Source: Flavobacterium nackdongense (GTDB lineage: Bacteria; Bacteroidota; Bacteroidia; Flavobacteriales; Flavobacteriaceae). Taken from it: a DNA stretch of 64,000 nucleotides. The position numbers and the translations under genes were made by a program. The stretch is taken from positions 2,976,001 through 3,040,000 of the forward strand of contig NZ_CP037933.1 of the NCBI RefSeq assembly GCF_004355225.1. Direction: 5' to 3'. Shown one piece after another: positions 17,139 to 26,633 of the stretch; within the stretch, counting starts at the first letter, position 1; every line of letters starts with the position of its first letter. The notes beneath the pieces were generated by a model. That model was not told the DNA's origin. It did not search any database and saw only the letters and a program-made list of their open reading frames with translations.

Positions 17139-17525
17139 TTAACGTTTAGAGAATTGGAATCTCTTACGAGCTTTCTTCTGACCGAATTTTTTACGTTCCA
17201 CCATTCTCGGGTCTCTTGTTAATAAACCTTCTGGTTTCAAGATAGCTCTGTTTCCTTCGCCAACTTCACACATTACTCTTGCCAAAGCCATTCTTACAGC
17301 TTCTGCTTGACCAGTTGAACCACCTCCGTAAACGTTCACTTTTACATCAAAGTTGCTTACGTTTTCCGTCATAGACATTGGTTGTAACACTTTGTACTGT
17401 AAAGTTGCAGTTGGGAAATACGTTTCGAATGGTTTTTTGTTTACAGTGATTACACCTGTTCCCTCTGTAACGTATACACGTGCAACAGCGGTTTTTCTTC
17501 TACCAATTTTATGAATTACTCCCAT
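17139..17525 (-). CDS. rpsI: 30S ribosomal protein S9
   Basis: 128 residues. It begins GVIHKIGRRKTAVARVYV and ends in the invariant KARKRFQFSKR tail that reaches the P-site tRNA. Its start codon is next to the rplM stop (shared position 17525), so translation is coupled. The 226-nt gap to rpsB contains a palindromic low-complexity stretch but no gene. Confidence 0.98.
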   Translation of the reverse strand: MGVIHKIGRRKTAVARVYVTEGTGVITVNKKPFETYFPTATLQYKVLQPMSMTENVSNFDVKVNVYGGGSTGQAEAVRMALARVMCEVGEGNRAILKPEGLLTRDPRMVERKKFGQKKARKRFQFSKR

Positions 17526-17980
17526 TACTTAAGATCGTTTAGGTTAACAGTTCTAGGTTTTTGAGCGCCTTGTTTGTGCTCTGGTCCTACAACAACATTT
17601 AAATTTCTGAAAAGTTCTGCTCCTAATTTGTTTTTAGGTAACATTCCTTTTACTGCTTTTTCTACTAACAATGCAGGATTTTTTGCCTGTAATACTTTAG
17701 CAGTTAAAGTTCTTTGTCCTCCAGGGTAACCAGTGTGACGAACATAAGTTTTTTCACTTAGTTTGTTACCTGTAAGGTTGATTTTTTCTGAGTTGATAAC
17801 AATTACGTTATCTCCACAGTCCACGTGTGGGGTATAACTTGGCTTGTACTTACCTCTAAGAATCATAGCGACCTTAGTTGCAAGACGACCTAAGTTATGA
17901 CCGTCAGCGTCTACCACGATCCATTCTTTAGATGCGGTTGCTTTGCTTGTCGATACTGTTTTGTAGCTTAATGCGTTCAC
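17525..17980 (-). CDS. rplM: 50S ribosomal protein L13
   Basis: 151 residues with WIVVDADGHNLGRLATKVA near the start and the L13 signature KAVKGMLPKNKLG; first gene of the operon. L13 is an early assembly protein of the large subunit. In many bacteria the rplM leader is autoregulated, but I see no obvious structured leader here. A well-formed promoter lies at 18026-18056. Confidence 0.98.
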   Translation of the reverse strand: MNALSYKTVSTSKATASKEWIVVDADGHNLGRLATKVAMILRGKYKPSYTPHVDCGDNVIVINSEKINLTGNKLSEKTYVRHTGYPGGQRTLTAKVLQAKNPALLVEKAVKGMLPKNKLGAELFRNLNVVVGPEHKQGAQKPRTVNLNDLK

Positions 17981-18025
17981 AATAATTTATTTTAATTAAA
18001 CATTCCATTCCCAATAAAGGGAGTG

Positions 18026-18056
18026 CAAAAGTACAATTATTTTTTTGAAAACCAAA
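18026..18056 (-). promoter_or_regulatory. Promoter of the rplM-rpsI-rpsB-tsf operon
   Basis: On the minus strand TTTG (18056-18053), a 19-nt spacer and TACTTTTG (18033-18026), a textbook match to the Bacteroidota promoter. The rplM ATG is 45 nt further on. Confidence 0.85.
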
Positions 18057-18494
18057 TAGTCGGTAATTTTTATTTAATATTGATTATCAGTTCTTAAAGC
18101 CTTTGTTTTTTGGAATGATTTGTTTTCATTTCCTTTTTCGTCACTTTCCGAGAATCGCAAGCCTTTTTATTGTTTCAATTTTTGTTCTACTGGCCTGAAC
18201 TATTTACTTTATTGGTTCTACTTGGTTGGGTATGAGAATAAATTTGATATTATTTTAAATCACATAGAAAAGTAATCGAAATTGTTAAAAAAGATTGACA
18301 TAGAAAATTCTTTTTGCAGATAGTGCTATGTTTATGATGCAAAAGCGAAGCTTTCTAAAAATAAAATCTAAATTCGAACCATAATATAAACTACGTGGTA
18401 AAAAAAACTTCACAACATTTCTAGTAAAATCACTTTATTTAACACAAAGTTGTTATTTTGTTTTATTTTTGAAGCAGTACAAACCCCGCCGGAT
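18057..18494. other. Intergenic region upstream of the racemase-like gene
   Basis: About 440 bp without a convincing gene. TATTTTTG at 18464-18471 is a plausible -7 element 23 nt before the ATG at 18495, but no -33 box lies at the right distance. No RNA gene or repeat was recognised. Confidence 0.5.
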
Positions 18495-19988
18495 ATGAAA
18501 TTTTCTAAAATCTTTTTTTGCCATTTGCTTGCTACCTATTTAGGAATCCATTTTGGCTTTCCCCAAAATACGCCCATCGTTACCACTATTTTATCGGATG
18601 AGACTAGCTTTTATTATACTGATTTCAAAAAATACCCGGCTTTGCAGCCTAATATGCCCATTGGAGTTTTTGATTCGGGGACTGGTGGACTGACGGTTTT
18701 GAATGCTATTGTAACTTTAGACAGCTATAATAATACATCGCATCAAAAAGGGGGCGATGGAATTCCTGATTTTGCTGCTGAAGATTTTATTTATCTGGCC
18801 GACCAAGCCAATATGCCTTACGGTAATTATGCGGCAATGAACAAAACCGATTTGCTGAAGGAACATATTATTAAGGACGCTCAATTTTTATTGGGAAACA
18901 AATACTATAACAATAATGAGTTGTTTACCAATAAAAAACAAATCAAGGTTTTGGTCGTCGCTTGCAATACGGCAACCGCTTACGGATTGACCGATATGGA
19001 GCAATTTTTAGACAAAACGCAAACCAAAGTAAAAGTTATTGGTGTAATAAATGCCGGTGTCAAAGGCGCATTGGCTACCTTCAAAAAATCCGAAAGCGGA
19101 AGCATTGGCGTTTTTGCAACTGCCGGAACTGTAGCTTCGAATGGATATACAAATGCATTGAAAAAATTAATCGAATCCGAAAAATACCAGGGAAAAATTC
19201 AATTTTTCACCCAAGGCGGTGTGGGTCTTGCCGAAGCTGTGGATGAAGACCTGAATTATATCGACAAAAAAGCAACCCAGCCCAGAGACCTATATAAAGG
19301 ACCAAGTTTGGAACAAAATAATTTGAGTATCAATAAAACACTTTTGAAAATTTACGGTTTTGATTTTTCTGATTTTAAAATGCTCTGCGACGCTAAGCAT
19401 ACGGACCAATGTACCATAATGCAAATTAACTCGCCCGAAAACTATGTCCGATATCACCTCGTTTCTTTACTCGAAAAAATGAAAGCCACTCCCGATGCGC
19501 TTCCGCTGAAGACACTAATTTTAGGCTGTACACATTATCCATTTTTGACAAATGAAATTCAAAAAGTTTTAGTTGAACTGCGGAAAGTCAAAGTTGATGG
19601 TAAATATAGGTATCGCAAACTTCTTTCTAAAAATGTACAATTGATTGATCCGTCCGTTTTTACCGCACAAGAAGTCTATAATTATCTGCGTCGCGAAAAA
19701 TTGCTAAGCGAATTGGATAAAAAAATGCAAGCAGATTTTTATATTAGCATTCCTAATTTGAGGAATATTCAGGTGGTGACCGAGGATAATGGTAAACGAT
19801 TTACGTATGATTATAAATACGGAAGAAACGCTGGTTCTAATCAAGAATTTATCCAAACGGTTCCGTTTTCTAAAGCCAATATTCCGCTGGAAACTAGCCT
19901 TCGATTGGAGAAACAAATTCCAAAAATTTATGAACTCTTGCTCTTTTCCAATCAAAATCAATTGCTCTCGCCAGCAGATAAATGGTGA
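18495..19988 (+). CDS. Exported glutamate-racemase-like protein
   Basis: 497 residues from ATG 18495, which starts a signal peptide (MKFSKIFFCHLLATYLGIHF). The mature part belongs to the Asp/Glu racemase superfamily with MurI-type motifs: PIGVFDSGTGGLTVLNAI (D60, S61), the first catalytic cysteine C157 in VVACNTATAYG and the second C345 in LILGCTHYPFL. Ordinary MurI is cytoplasmic and about 260 residues; this one is almost twice as long, with large insertions between the motifs. It may act on D/L-amino acids in the periplasm. The superfamily is firm; activity and location are inferred. Confidence 0.85.
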   Translation: MKFSKIFFCHLLATYLGIHFGFPQNTPIVTTILSDETSFYYTDFKKYPALQPNMPIGVFDSGTGGLTVLNAIVTLDSYNNTSHQKGGDGIPDFAAEDFIYLADQANMPYGNYAAMNKTDLLKEHIIKDAQFLLGNKYYNNNELFTNKKQIKVLVVACNTATAYGLTDMEQFLDKTQTKVKVIGVINAGVKGALATFKKSESGSIGVFATAGTVASNGYTNALKKLIESEKYQGKIQFFTQGGVGLAEAVDEDLNYIDKKATQPRDLYKGPSLEQNNLSINKTLLKIYGFDFSDFKMLCDAKHTDQCTIMQINSPENYVRYHLVSLLEKMKATPDALPLKTLILGCTHYPFLTNEIQKVLVELRKVKVDGKYRYRKLLSKNVQLIDPSVFTAQEVYNYLRREKLLSELDKKMQADFYISIPNLRNIQVVTEDNGKRFTYDYKYGRNAGSNQEFIQTVPFSKANIPLETSLRLEKQIPKIYELLLFSNQNQLLSPADKW

Positions 19989-20116
19989 TAATGGGTAGGA
20001 AATATCGTTTGCCTCAAGTTTTCTATAAAAATCTATTTTTATCTTATTTTAATAACAGACAGAAAAATAATTCAATGGTTTTTTTATTACCTTAGCACTT
20101 TAAAACTAATTTTCTT

Positions 20117-21142
20117 ATGAAAGCTAAAGCCACTTTAAAACAAATCGCTAAAGAACTTAATGTTTCTGTTTCAACGGTTTCCAAAGCATTAAATGATAGT
20201 CCTGAAATTAGTGAACAAACCAAAACTCGCATCAAAGAATACGCCAAGCTTAAAAATTACAAACCCAATGTAATTGGTCTGAATCTTAAAAACAGATCGA
20301 CAAAAACTATAGGTGTGATTATTCCTAATATTTTGGATTCATTTTTTGCAAAAGTATTCAGCGGAATCGAAAAAATTGCAGACCAAATGGGATATAATGT
20401 TATTATGTGCATCTCGAACGAATCGCTTAAAAAAGAAGCAAACACCCTTAATATGTTGAGCAATGGAACCATAGATGGTTTTATTTTGTCGATTTCTGAA
20501 GAAGCTCAAAAATTACAAGAGTACAGTCATTTTCAGGAAATTATTAACGAAGGAACTCCAATTTTGATGTTCGACCGTATTGCCGAAGATATTATTTGTG
20601 ACAAAGTGATTGTTGATGATTTTGATTCGGCCTTGAATGCCACCCAACACCTTATTAATACAGGTTGTAAAAATATTGCGTTGTTTTCTTCAATCGACAA
20701 TTTAAGTGTTGGAAAACTCAGAGTCGAAGGGTATCTGCAAGCTTTGAAAAACAACAACATTCCGGTAAATCCTAATTTGATTGTTCGCACCGATTCTGAA
20801 GATGATTTAAAAAGTAAAATAGGAGCTGTGCTCGATAACAATACTGTCGATGGAATATTCGCTCTGGCCGAAAACGATTCGGTTGCCTCTTTGAGAATTG
20901 GACTTAAAAAAGGGTATAAAGTTCCCGAAGAGTTATCGATTATTGGTTTTGCCGATGGCATTCTTGCTTCCCGAAGATTGTCTCCAAGTTTGTCAACCTT
21001 GAGTCAATATGGTGTCGAAATAGGGGAAGAAGCCGCCCGAAGAATGATCAAAAGATTAGAATCGAAGGACGAGAATTTGCCCTATGAAACTTTTGTAATC
21101 AAAACGCAACTCAGAGAGCGGGAATCAACCAAGAAATTGTAG
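20117..21142 (+). CDS. LacI-family transcriptional regulator
   Basis: 341 residues. N-terminal LacI helix-turn-helix (TLKQIAKELNVSVSTVSKAL) with the hinge segment KNYKPNVIGLNLK, then a periplasmic-binding-protein-like effector domain (TKTIGVIIPNILDSFFAKVF; later DGIFALAENDSVA and STLSQYGVEIGEEAARR). Such regulators usually control sugar use, but no transport or catabolic genes flank it, so the regulon is elsewhere. It is convergent with the glycosyltransferase gene, 20 nt away. Confidence 0.93.
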   Translation: MKAKATLKQIAKELNVSVSTVSKALNDSPEISEQTKTRIKEYAKLKNYKPNVIGLNLKNRSTKTIGVIIPNILDSFFAKVFSGIEKIADQMGYNVIMCISNESLKKEANTLNMLSNGTIDGFILSISEEAQKLQEYSHFQEIINEGTPILMFDRIAEDIICDKVIVDDFDSALNATQHLINTGCKNIALFSSIDNLSVGKLRVEGYLQALKNNNIPVNPNLIVRTDSEDDLKSKIGAVLDNNTVDGIFALAENDSVASLRIGLKKGYKVPEELSIIGFADGILASRRLSPSLSTLSQYGVEIGEEAARRMIKRLESKDENLPYETFVIKTQLRERESTKKL

Positions 21143-21162
21143 TACAGGGTTTTTAGCATTTT

Positions 21163-22230
21163 TTAGGTTTCAAAAACCTGAAATAATGCAGTCCAATTGA
21201 TCCTGTTTTCAAACTGAGTCAATCCTTGATAATTGTCTATTTCATTCAGATTTTCAATACAGAAAAGGTCTTGTTTCGCATAAGGAACAAGGCCTTCTTC
21301 TTTTAGTTTTTTGGCCAAATATTCTTGCTCGTATTGTCCTGGAGTTGGAATAAAAAAGGCTTTTTTGCCGAGCTGTGTCAAGTCCATAATTGTGGTATAA
21401 CCCGATCTGCAGAGCACGGTTTCACTTTCGTTAAAAGTTTGTTCCAATTGTCTGCTATTCATAAAGTTATAATAGGTTACATTGTCTATTTGCTCTTTTT
21501 TTTGCTCCTTTTCGACTATGCCTTTAATGAAAATCGCGTTTCCTTTGTATTTTACAATTTCCTCTTTCAGCTTTTCTTCCAATAGACTGCGCTGAGGTTC
21601 AGGCCCCGAAAGGATAATCATCAAATCGTATAGTTTTGGTACTTCTTTTTTGTGCATTCGGCTCAAAGGGCCAATGTATTTCAAATTGAAATTAGGATGT
21701 TCGATGTGGCCTAATTTGCCAGTTAAATTTTTTGGTCCTTCTACATCCGGAACCCAGCATTCATTATGTTTTTTGATAATATGCTGATGCAAAATACTAG
21801 TAAACCAAGTCGTATTCCCCGTCATCACATTCAATTGGTGTGTAAGATAAACCGAAGGTATTTTTTTACTGAATACGCCCAATCTGTTATCGGAGATAAT
21901 GCCGTCGATATCATATTTCTTAATCCATTTCCGAACCTTTTTTTCCTCTTTCCACACGGCTTTGACCATTTCCGGAACGTTTTTCAATAATTTCCATTTA
22001 AAATTTTTTCCGTTCTTGGCATATTCAATTTGATAGGAAGGTAATTTGAGCGTTTGTACGTACGGAAATTCTTTTTTCAATAATTCGAGCGCAACCCCAT
22101 CCGAAGCGATAATTGGGATATAATTATTTTCTTGTAATGCTTTTATAATTGGAATACAACGCGTTGCATGTCCTAATCCCCAGTTTAACGGAGCTATCAA
22201 AATAGTTTTATTGGCAGTAGTGAAATTCAT
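21163..22230 (-). CDS. MurG-like GT-B glycosyltransferase
   Basis: 355 residues with a GT-B two-domain plan: an N-terminal APLNWGLGHATRCIPIIKAL glycine-rich loop as in MurG and related enzymes, then a C-terminal nucleotide-sugar domain with FNESETVLCRSGYTTIMDL and FIPTPGQYEQEYLAKKLKE. It probably transfers a sugar from a nucleotide donor onto a lipid or protein acceptor at the cytoplasmic face. It is too different from MurG to be peptidoglycan synthase, and the acceptor cannot be predicted. No other glycan genes are adjacent. Confidence 0.85.
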   Translation of the reverse strand: MNFTTANKTILIAPLNWGLGHATRCIPIIKALQENNYIPIIASDGVALELLKKEFPYVQTLKLPSYQIEYAKNGKNFKWKLLKNVPEMVKAVWKEEKKVRKWIKKYDIDGIISDNRLGVFSKKIPSVYLTHQLNVMTGNTTWFTSILHQHIIKKHNECWVPDVEGPKNLTGKLGHIEHPNFNLKYIGPLSRMHKKEVPKLYDLMIILSGPEPQRSLLEEKLKEEIVKYKGNAIFIKGIVEKEQKKEQIDNVTYYNFMNSRQLEQTFNESETVLCRSGYTTIMDLTQLGKKAFFIPTPGQYEQEYLAKKLKEEGLVPYAKQDLFCIENLNEIDNYQGLTQFENRINWTALFQVFET

Positions 22231-22318
22231 TTTTGTAAAGTAATTTGATACCCGAAAGATAGGAAATCAATAGTGAATCATATTTTCAAAGTATTACCAT
22301 ACTGTTAATTTAAGGTAT

Positions 22319-22356
22319 AAAAAAACTGCCCAAAAAAATTAAATTTGGACAGTTTT
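22319..22356 (-). terminator. Terminator after the Lys-rich repeat protein gene
   Basis: AAAACTGCCCAAA and TTTGGACAGTTTT are complementary apart from one mismatch; on the minus strand the hairpin is followed by a T-run. It lies 17 nt beyond the stop of the gene at 22373-22960. Confidence 0.8.
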
Positions 22357-22372
22357 CTATATTTCTTCAAAA

Positions 22373-22960
22373 TTAGTCTTGGATATAGGTTTTATTGCCG
22401 TTTTTGTTGATATAATATTTACCACCTCTTGAGCCGGTATATACTTTTTTGCCTTTGTATTCACCAGTTACTTTGTCTGGAGTTTTTGGTGCTTTTTCGT
22501 TAGATTCTTTTAGTTTAGGTTCTTTTTTAGTAGCATTTCCTTTGGTGTACTTTTCGTCTTTTATTTTAGCATCAATTTTATTGACATCCGATTTGTTCGA
22601 CTTTTTGTCATAATCGTAGCCAGATTTTGATTTACTGCTTTCTTTTTTAGCTGTCGATTTTGCCGGAATATCTTTGTCATGATCATAGCCTGATTTCTTT
22701 TTGCTGGTTTCTTTTTTTGCTGTTTCTTTTGTAGCACTTGCTTTAGAAGCCGACTCTTTTTTAGCCGTTTCTTTTGTAGTACTTGATTTTTTTGTACTCT
22801 CTTTTTTGGTTGATTTTACAGGTACATCTTTATCATAATCATAGCCTGATTTCTTTTTGGTAGTTTCTTTTTTGGCAGGCTCTTTTTTCGACTTAGAATC
22901 TTGGGCATAAAAAGTGCCTGAAAAAAGAAAAAGTAAGCATAATAAAAATAATTTTTTCAT
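22373..22960 (-). CDS. Secreted Lys-rich repeat protein with PBCV-type basic adaptor domain
   Basis: 195 residues from ATG 22960 (signal peptide MKKLFLLCLLFLFSGTFYAQ). The middle ~130 residues are Lys/Ser/Thr/Glu low complexity with three copies of a KKKSGYDYDKDVPVKS-like unit and many KKET/KKES steps. The final ~35 residues (VYTGSRGGKYYINKNGNKTY) match the pattern of the PBCV-specific basic adaptor domain, first noted in chlorella virus proteins. It is probably exported; the basic repeats could bind nucleic acid or anionic glycan. No T9SS domain. Function unknown. Confidence 0.8.
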   Translation of the reverse strand: MKKLFLLCLLFLFSGTFYAQDSKSKKEPAKKETTKKKSGYDYDKDVPVKSTKKESTKKSSTTKETAKKESASKASATKETAKKETSKKKSGYDHDKDIPAKSTAKKESSKSKSGYDYDKKSNKSDVNKIDAKIKDEKYTKGNATKKEPKLKESNEKAPKTPDKVTGEYKGKKVYTGSRGGKYYINKNGNKTYIQD

Positions 22961-23035
22961 AATGATTTGATTTTTAAGTTTGAACACTAAAGTTAATAAA
23001 AAATGTAGTACAAGGTAAATTTTTAATTTTTTTTA

Positions 23036-26000
23036 TTAAAAATACGCTCTTAACTGCACACTTCCGGTATGAATGGCTTGACTGGTTTCACTTTTCCTGC
23101 CTTGGTAATTCAAGTTGATATCAAGAAAATTGGTTAAGTTTTTCTGAAAAAGCAATCGCCAAGTCAGGTTTTGCCCCGTTTGCAATCCTTCGAGCATCTG
23201 AAATCCTACCGATGAGAATTCATTGCCATCATAATTATTTTGGTAAAACGAGACTTCTCCATTCATTGTAAAATTCTTTTTTCCAGCGTAGGTAAAGGCG
23301 GTGCCAAATCGGTTTTGTAATAAAGTTTCCAGATTTCCAATTCGATTTTCCTTGTTTTGCAATTCATAAAACAAATCCCAACTGGTGCTTTTGGTGAACA
23401 AATAACTGATTTTTGGAGCCAATTGATACCCTTTGATTTCAAAATTCTTTTCTGGATAATTCTCAGAGTTCAATGCAGTTTCAATGGTTTTGGCAAACAT
23501 CCCGAACAACCAGCTTTTTCGATACAAATGATTGTATTGCAGTTGATTCGAACTATTTTTGGCATTTTGTGACCCTATGGAAAGCAAATTTTTATTTTGG
23601 TTCTGCACATAAGTATAGGTCACCGAATGCTTTTGTTTGCCTCGATTGTAAAATAAACTATTTCTAAAGCTGGAATTCAATCCCAAGACATTTTCATCAG
23701 ATTTACTGAAGGGATTTAAATCAAAATTATCGCCTTTATTTTCTATTTTACGATCGATAAGATAGGAGGTTTGATTGTAAAAATAGGAAAGTATTTTTTT
23801 GAAACCGGCTTTATTTTGCCACTGATTGGGATTTAAAGTAAGCGACTGGGAGAATTTATTTTGATGTGTTTTGATATAAATGCGGTTGGGTAAATAGATT
23901 CTAATGTATTTCGCTTGATCCACAAAAGGCGCCACTTCGAACTCCTCTAATTCCTGTATTCCATTGCCGTTATAATCGTTCCAAGTATAAACTCCTTGTC
24001 CGATTGGGACTTCTAGGTAGGTAAATTCCTGTTGTGGAATGGAACCCGAATTGGTCTCAAATACGGTTGTCCATTGTACGAGTTGATTGAAAAAACGGTC
24101 GTTATACACCATTCTCGAATTCAACGACGGCTCATTTTTTTTGTCTGCAGCTACAAAATCCAAAACACGATAATTGGCAAAAAGGCTTAAGTCTGCTTTG
24201 CTGGTTTGAATTAATTTTGATTTCAAAGCGATGGTTTGAGAGTTGTTGACACGTTGAATGATTCCGTTTTGCAAACTATCATTCATCCTTCTGAAATAAC
24301 CCAATTCGACAAAAACTTTGGTGCTGTCGCCACGACCGGCAAAAAAACCATATTCTGTAAATCGTTGGCTCAAAGCCGAAAACTGATTGGTGGTTTTATC
24401 TTTTTCTTGATTATCTTCTAAGTTCAGACTCGTGCCCATCCAGTTTTTCTTGAAATGATATTTGATTTGGGTCTGGTTTCTCAAGAATTTTGAGGTGGAG
24501 GTGCTCGCATCACTATTCAAATAACTGCCTCGACTCTTGATGTTCCAATCTTTTAAGTTAAAAAAAGCGTTGAGAATATGACGACTACCGGCGAAACTTT
24601 CCGAGAAATCGAGTTTTTCAAATTGGTAGGTCAAATTTCCTTTTTGAGGTAATGCCATCAATAAGCCCGAAATCAAATAGCTTTGATTGCCAGTTGTGGT
24701 TGCGCCAAGGTTCCAATCTCGACTGAATTCGATATTATAAAGACGCTCCACCGTACTGAAATTCTTTTGCACAAACTGATAATTGGCAAAAGCATCGACG
24801 TTCCATTTTTTTGAAAACAGCCGTTGCTTCGCATTTATTTTCGTCGCCAAACCTTTATTATTCGTGTCGTCTAAGGATGAAAACAGGTTTTTATCATTGT
24901 TACTTAATCCAAATTCAAAATCCACGGTCGTTTTTTCGTTCGGATTGTATTTTCCCAAAAAGGTGGCCACCTGAATTTTTAGTGGAGCCACCAGCTGTAC
25001 CACGGCGGCATAATTTCCTTGCGGAATGGCATTTATGGGGGCAACGTATTCGTAAATTTTACCAATGGCCGCATTGCTTTTTAGCACATAATTTCCTTTA
25101 TTTTGAGCTACTTGACTGAAGCGAACATTGTACAAAACATCCTGAGGATTATTGGAATATTCGAAATATTCGACTCCGTTTTCGACAGTTTTTTTGTAAA
25201 GAATTTTATTATCTGAATATGAATCCAAATAGGCCGATGGTGCCACCATCAAATTGGTATTATCGCCAGCATCTGCCAAAATTTGGGTTTGCTCTGCCGA
25301 AAGCGATTGTTGCAATGGCTGATTTTTCAGGTCATTTTCTGAATATAAATAGCCGCCAAAACTCCATTTTTTACTTTCGTGAGTTCCTCCTGCATAAGTC
25401 ACTAATCGGGTGTAATTTTGTTCAGAATATTGATACTCAACCGTGATCCGCATTTCGGAAGTAATGGTAAATAAAGGGGTAAATATGATTTCTCCTGCGT
25501 TATAATCGATGGTGTAGTCTTTGTTTTCGCCTCGGGTCAGAAGAATCCCATTGACAAAAACCCGCTCGGAACCGGAAATAACCAGAATATACAGTTCACC
25601 ATTTTGTCCAATGAGTTTGTAGGGTCCTTGATTGCCTTCTTGACCTACAAAACTACTTTTCGAATATTGACCTCGCACTAAAGCTGCTGAGGCAAAAATG
25701 TTAGTCTTACTATCTTCATTTCCGAAATTGAAACTACTCGAAAGACCTTGAGCTTTTTTGTTGAAATTTAGAAATTGGGTGGCGCGATTTTCTAGAAAGA
25801 GATCTCCTGCTCGAATGTTCCACTGATTGCTAAAAAGTTCCATAAAAACATTATCGAATTGATCTAGTTTTTGTGAATATCCACCGTCTTGCAAGGGAAT
25901 ATTATTGTCTTGTAAGGAAGCGCGTAAACTCACTTTATCGGATAATTTTCCGGTGATTTGCAAATCTAAATTCGAATTTAAGACCGAATTTTGATTGTTG

Positions 26001-26449
26001 CCAATGGTAATGCCACGCGAGATGCTACCCGAAGTATTCAAGCCCTCCAACGGCTTGGTTTTTTTTGTAGCGTTGCCTTCTACCGCATATAATTCGCCGG
26101 CAGCTGCCTGATTGCTGATGACTTTACTGGAATCATAGATTTGATATTCTTTAGTTAAAAAAGAGGGTAATTTAAGATATTGAGCCGTCACAAATCCAGT
26201 ATTCGAAGTGATTTTTTCGCTTAAAACTAGGATTCCTTTTTCGAAATTTATTTTGTAATCGGTGCTGTCGATGATTTTGTCATTGGCGTCAAGCAATTTG
26301 AAAAAACTGGGATTGAGGCTTTCATTTTCGATCTGAATGCTGTCTCGAGAAATCGGAACTTTTTTGGTTTTGTACAACGAATTGTCTTCCTGAGCTTGGA
26401 GCTCAGAAATACAAAGAATTGCCATCAAAATCAAGAAATATTTCAACAT
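23036..26449 (-). CDS. Very large outer-membrane beta-barrel-like protein
   Basis: 1137 residues. Signal peptide MLKYFLILMAILCISELQAQ. Residues 25-110 are a small beta domain; a conserved stretch near 135-250 reads GSISRGITIGNNQNSVLNS, DKVSLRASLQDNNIPLQDGG and NIRAGDLFLENRATQFLNF. The rest is a long series of alternating strands ending in aromatic residues (RAYF), as in outer-membrane barrels. A distant resemblance to the SprA translocon family in the N-terminal repeats is suggestive only. Conserved single gene flanked by gaps on both sides. Confidence 0.75.
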   Translation of the reverse strand: MLKYFLILMAILCISELQAQEDNSLYKTKKVPISRDSIQIENESLNPSFFKLLDANDKIIDSTDYKINFEKGILVLSEKITSNTGFVTAQYLKLPSFLTKEYQIYDSSKVISNQAAAGELYAVEGNATKKTKPLEGLNTSGSISRGITIGNNQNSVLNSNLDLQITGKLSDKVSLRASLQDNNIPLQDGGYSQKLDQFDNVFMELFSNQWNIRAGDLFLENRATQFLNFNKKAQGLSSSFNFGNEDSKTNIFASAALVRGQYSKSSFVGQEGNQGPYKLIGQNGELYILVISGSERVFVNGILLTRGENKDYTIDYNAGEIIFTPLFTITSEMRITVEYQYSEQNYTRLVTYAGGTHESKKWSFGGYLYSENDLKNQPLQQSLSAEQTQILADAGDNTNLMVAPSAYLDSYSDNKILYKKTVENGVEYFEYSNNPQDVLYNVRFSQVAQNKGNYVLKSNAAIGKIYEYVAPINAIPQGNYAAVVQLVAPLKIQVATFLGKYNPNEKTTVDFEFGLSNNDKNLFSSLDDTNNKGLATKINAKQRLFSKKWNVDAFANYQFVQKNFSTVERLYNIEFSRDWNLGATTTGNQSYLISGLLMALPQKGNLTYQFEKLDFSESFAGSRHILNAFFNLKDWNIKSRGSYLNSDASTSTSKFLRNQTQIKYHFKKNWMGTSLNLEDNQEKDKTTNQFSALSQRFTEYGFFAGRGDSTKVFVELGYFRRMNDSLQNGIIQRVNNSQTIALKSKLIQTSKADLSLFANYRVLDFVAADKKNEPSLNSRMVYNDRFFNQLVQWTTVFETNSGSIPQQEFTYLEVPIGQGVYTWNDYNGNGIQELEEFEVAPFVDQAKYIRIYLPNRIYIKTHQNKFSQSLTLNPNQWQNKAGFKKILSYFYNQTSYLIDRKIENKGDNFDLNPFSKSDENVLGLNSSFRNSLFYNRGKQKHSVTYTYVQNQNKNLLSIGSQNAKNSSNQLQYNHLYRKSWLFGMFAKTIETALNSENYPEKNFEIKGYQLAPKISYLFTKSTSWDLFYELQNKENRIGNLETLLQNRFGTAFTYAGKKNFTMNGEVSFYQNNYDGNEFSSVGFQMLEGLQTGQNLTWRLLFQKNLTNFLDINLNYQGRKSETSQAIHTGSVQLRAYF

Positions 26450-26536
26450 AAATACTTTAACTCCAAAGTGTCAAAAGTAGTATTTATAATTGGGAAAAAA
26501 CAAATCGGGAAATTGGATATTTAATCTACAAAAAAA

Positions 26537-26573
26537 CCACAAATTCACAAATTTTAAATTTGAGAATTTGCGG
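26537..26573. repeat. Imperfect palindrome upstream of the barrel gene
   Basis: CCACAAATTCACAAATTT pairs with AAATTTGAGAATTTGCGG through three mismatches. It is one of the AAATT-word palindromes that recur between genes in this window. Confidence 0.65.
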
Positions 26574-26597
26574 TTGAAATTGTTTTAATAGTTTAGG

Positions 26598-26631
26598 CTC
26601 CCTCTCCCTTGGAGACGGCTGGGGTGAGGAT
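26598..26631 (-). repeat. REP-like CCTCACCCC/GGGAGAGGG palindrome
   Basis: Read on the minus strand, CCTCACCCCAGCC then GTCTCC, AAGGGAGAGGG. The C-rich and G-rich halves can pair. It sits 3 nt after the aspartate kinase stop and resembles a C/G-rich intergenic repeat seen in many bacterial genomes; a related element lies between gldE and gldD. Confidence 0.6.
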
Positions 26632-26633
26632 TT

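Noticed and set aside
21143..21185. AGGTTT/AAAACCT stem between the LacI and glycosyltransferase genes as a terminator
   Set aside because: The stem lies inside the 3' end of the glycosyltransferase gene and has no clean T-run on either strand.
23036..26449. Assignment of the 1137-residue barrel as SprA
   Set aside because: SprA is about twice as long and its diagnostic regions were not recognised; only a loose resemblance in the N-terminal repeats was seen.
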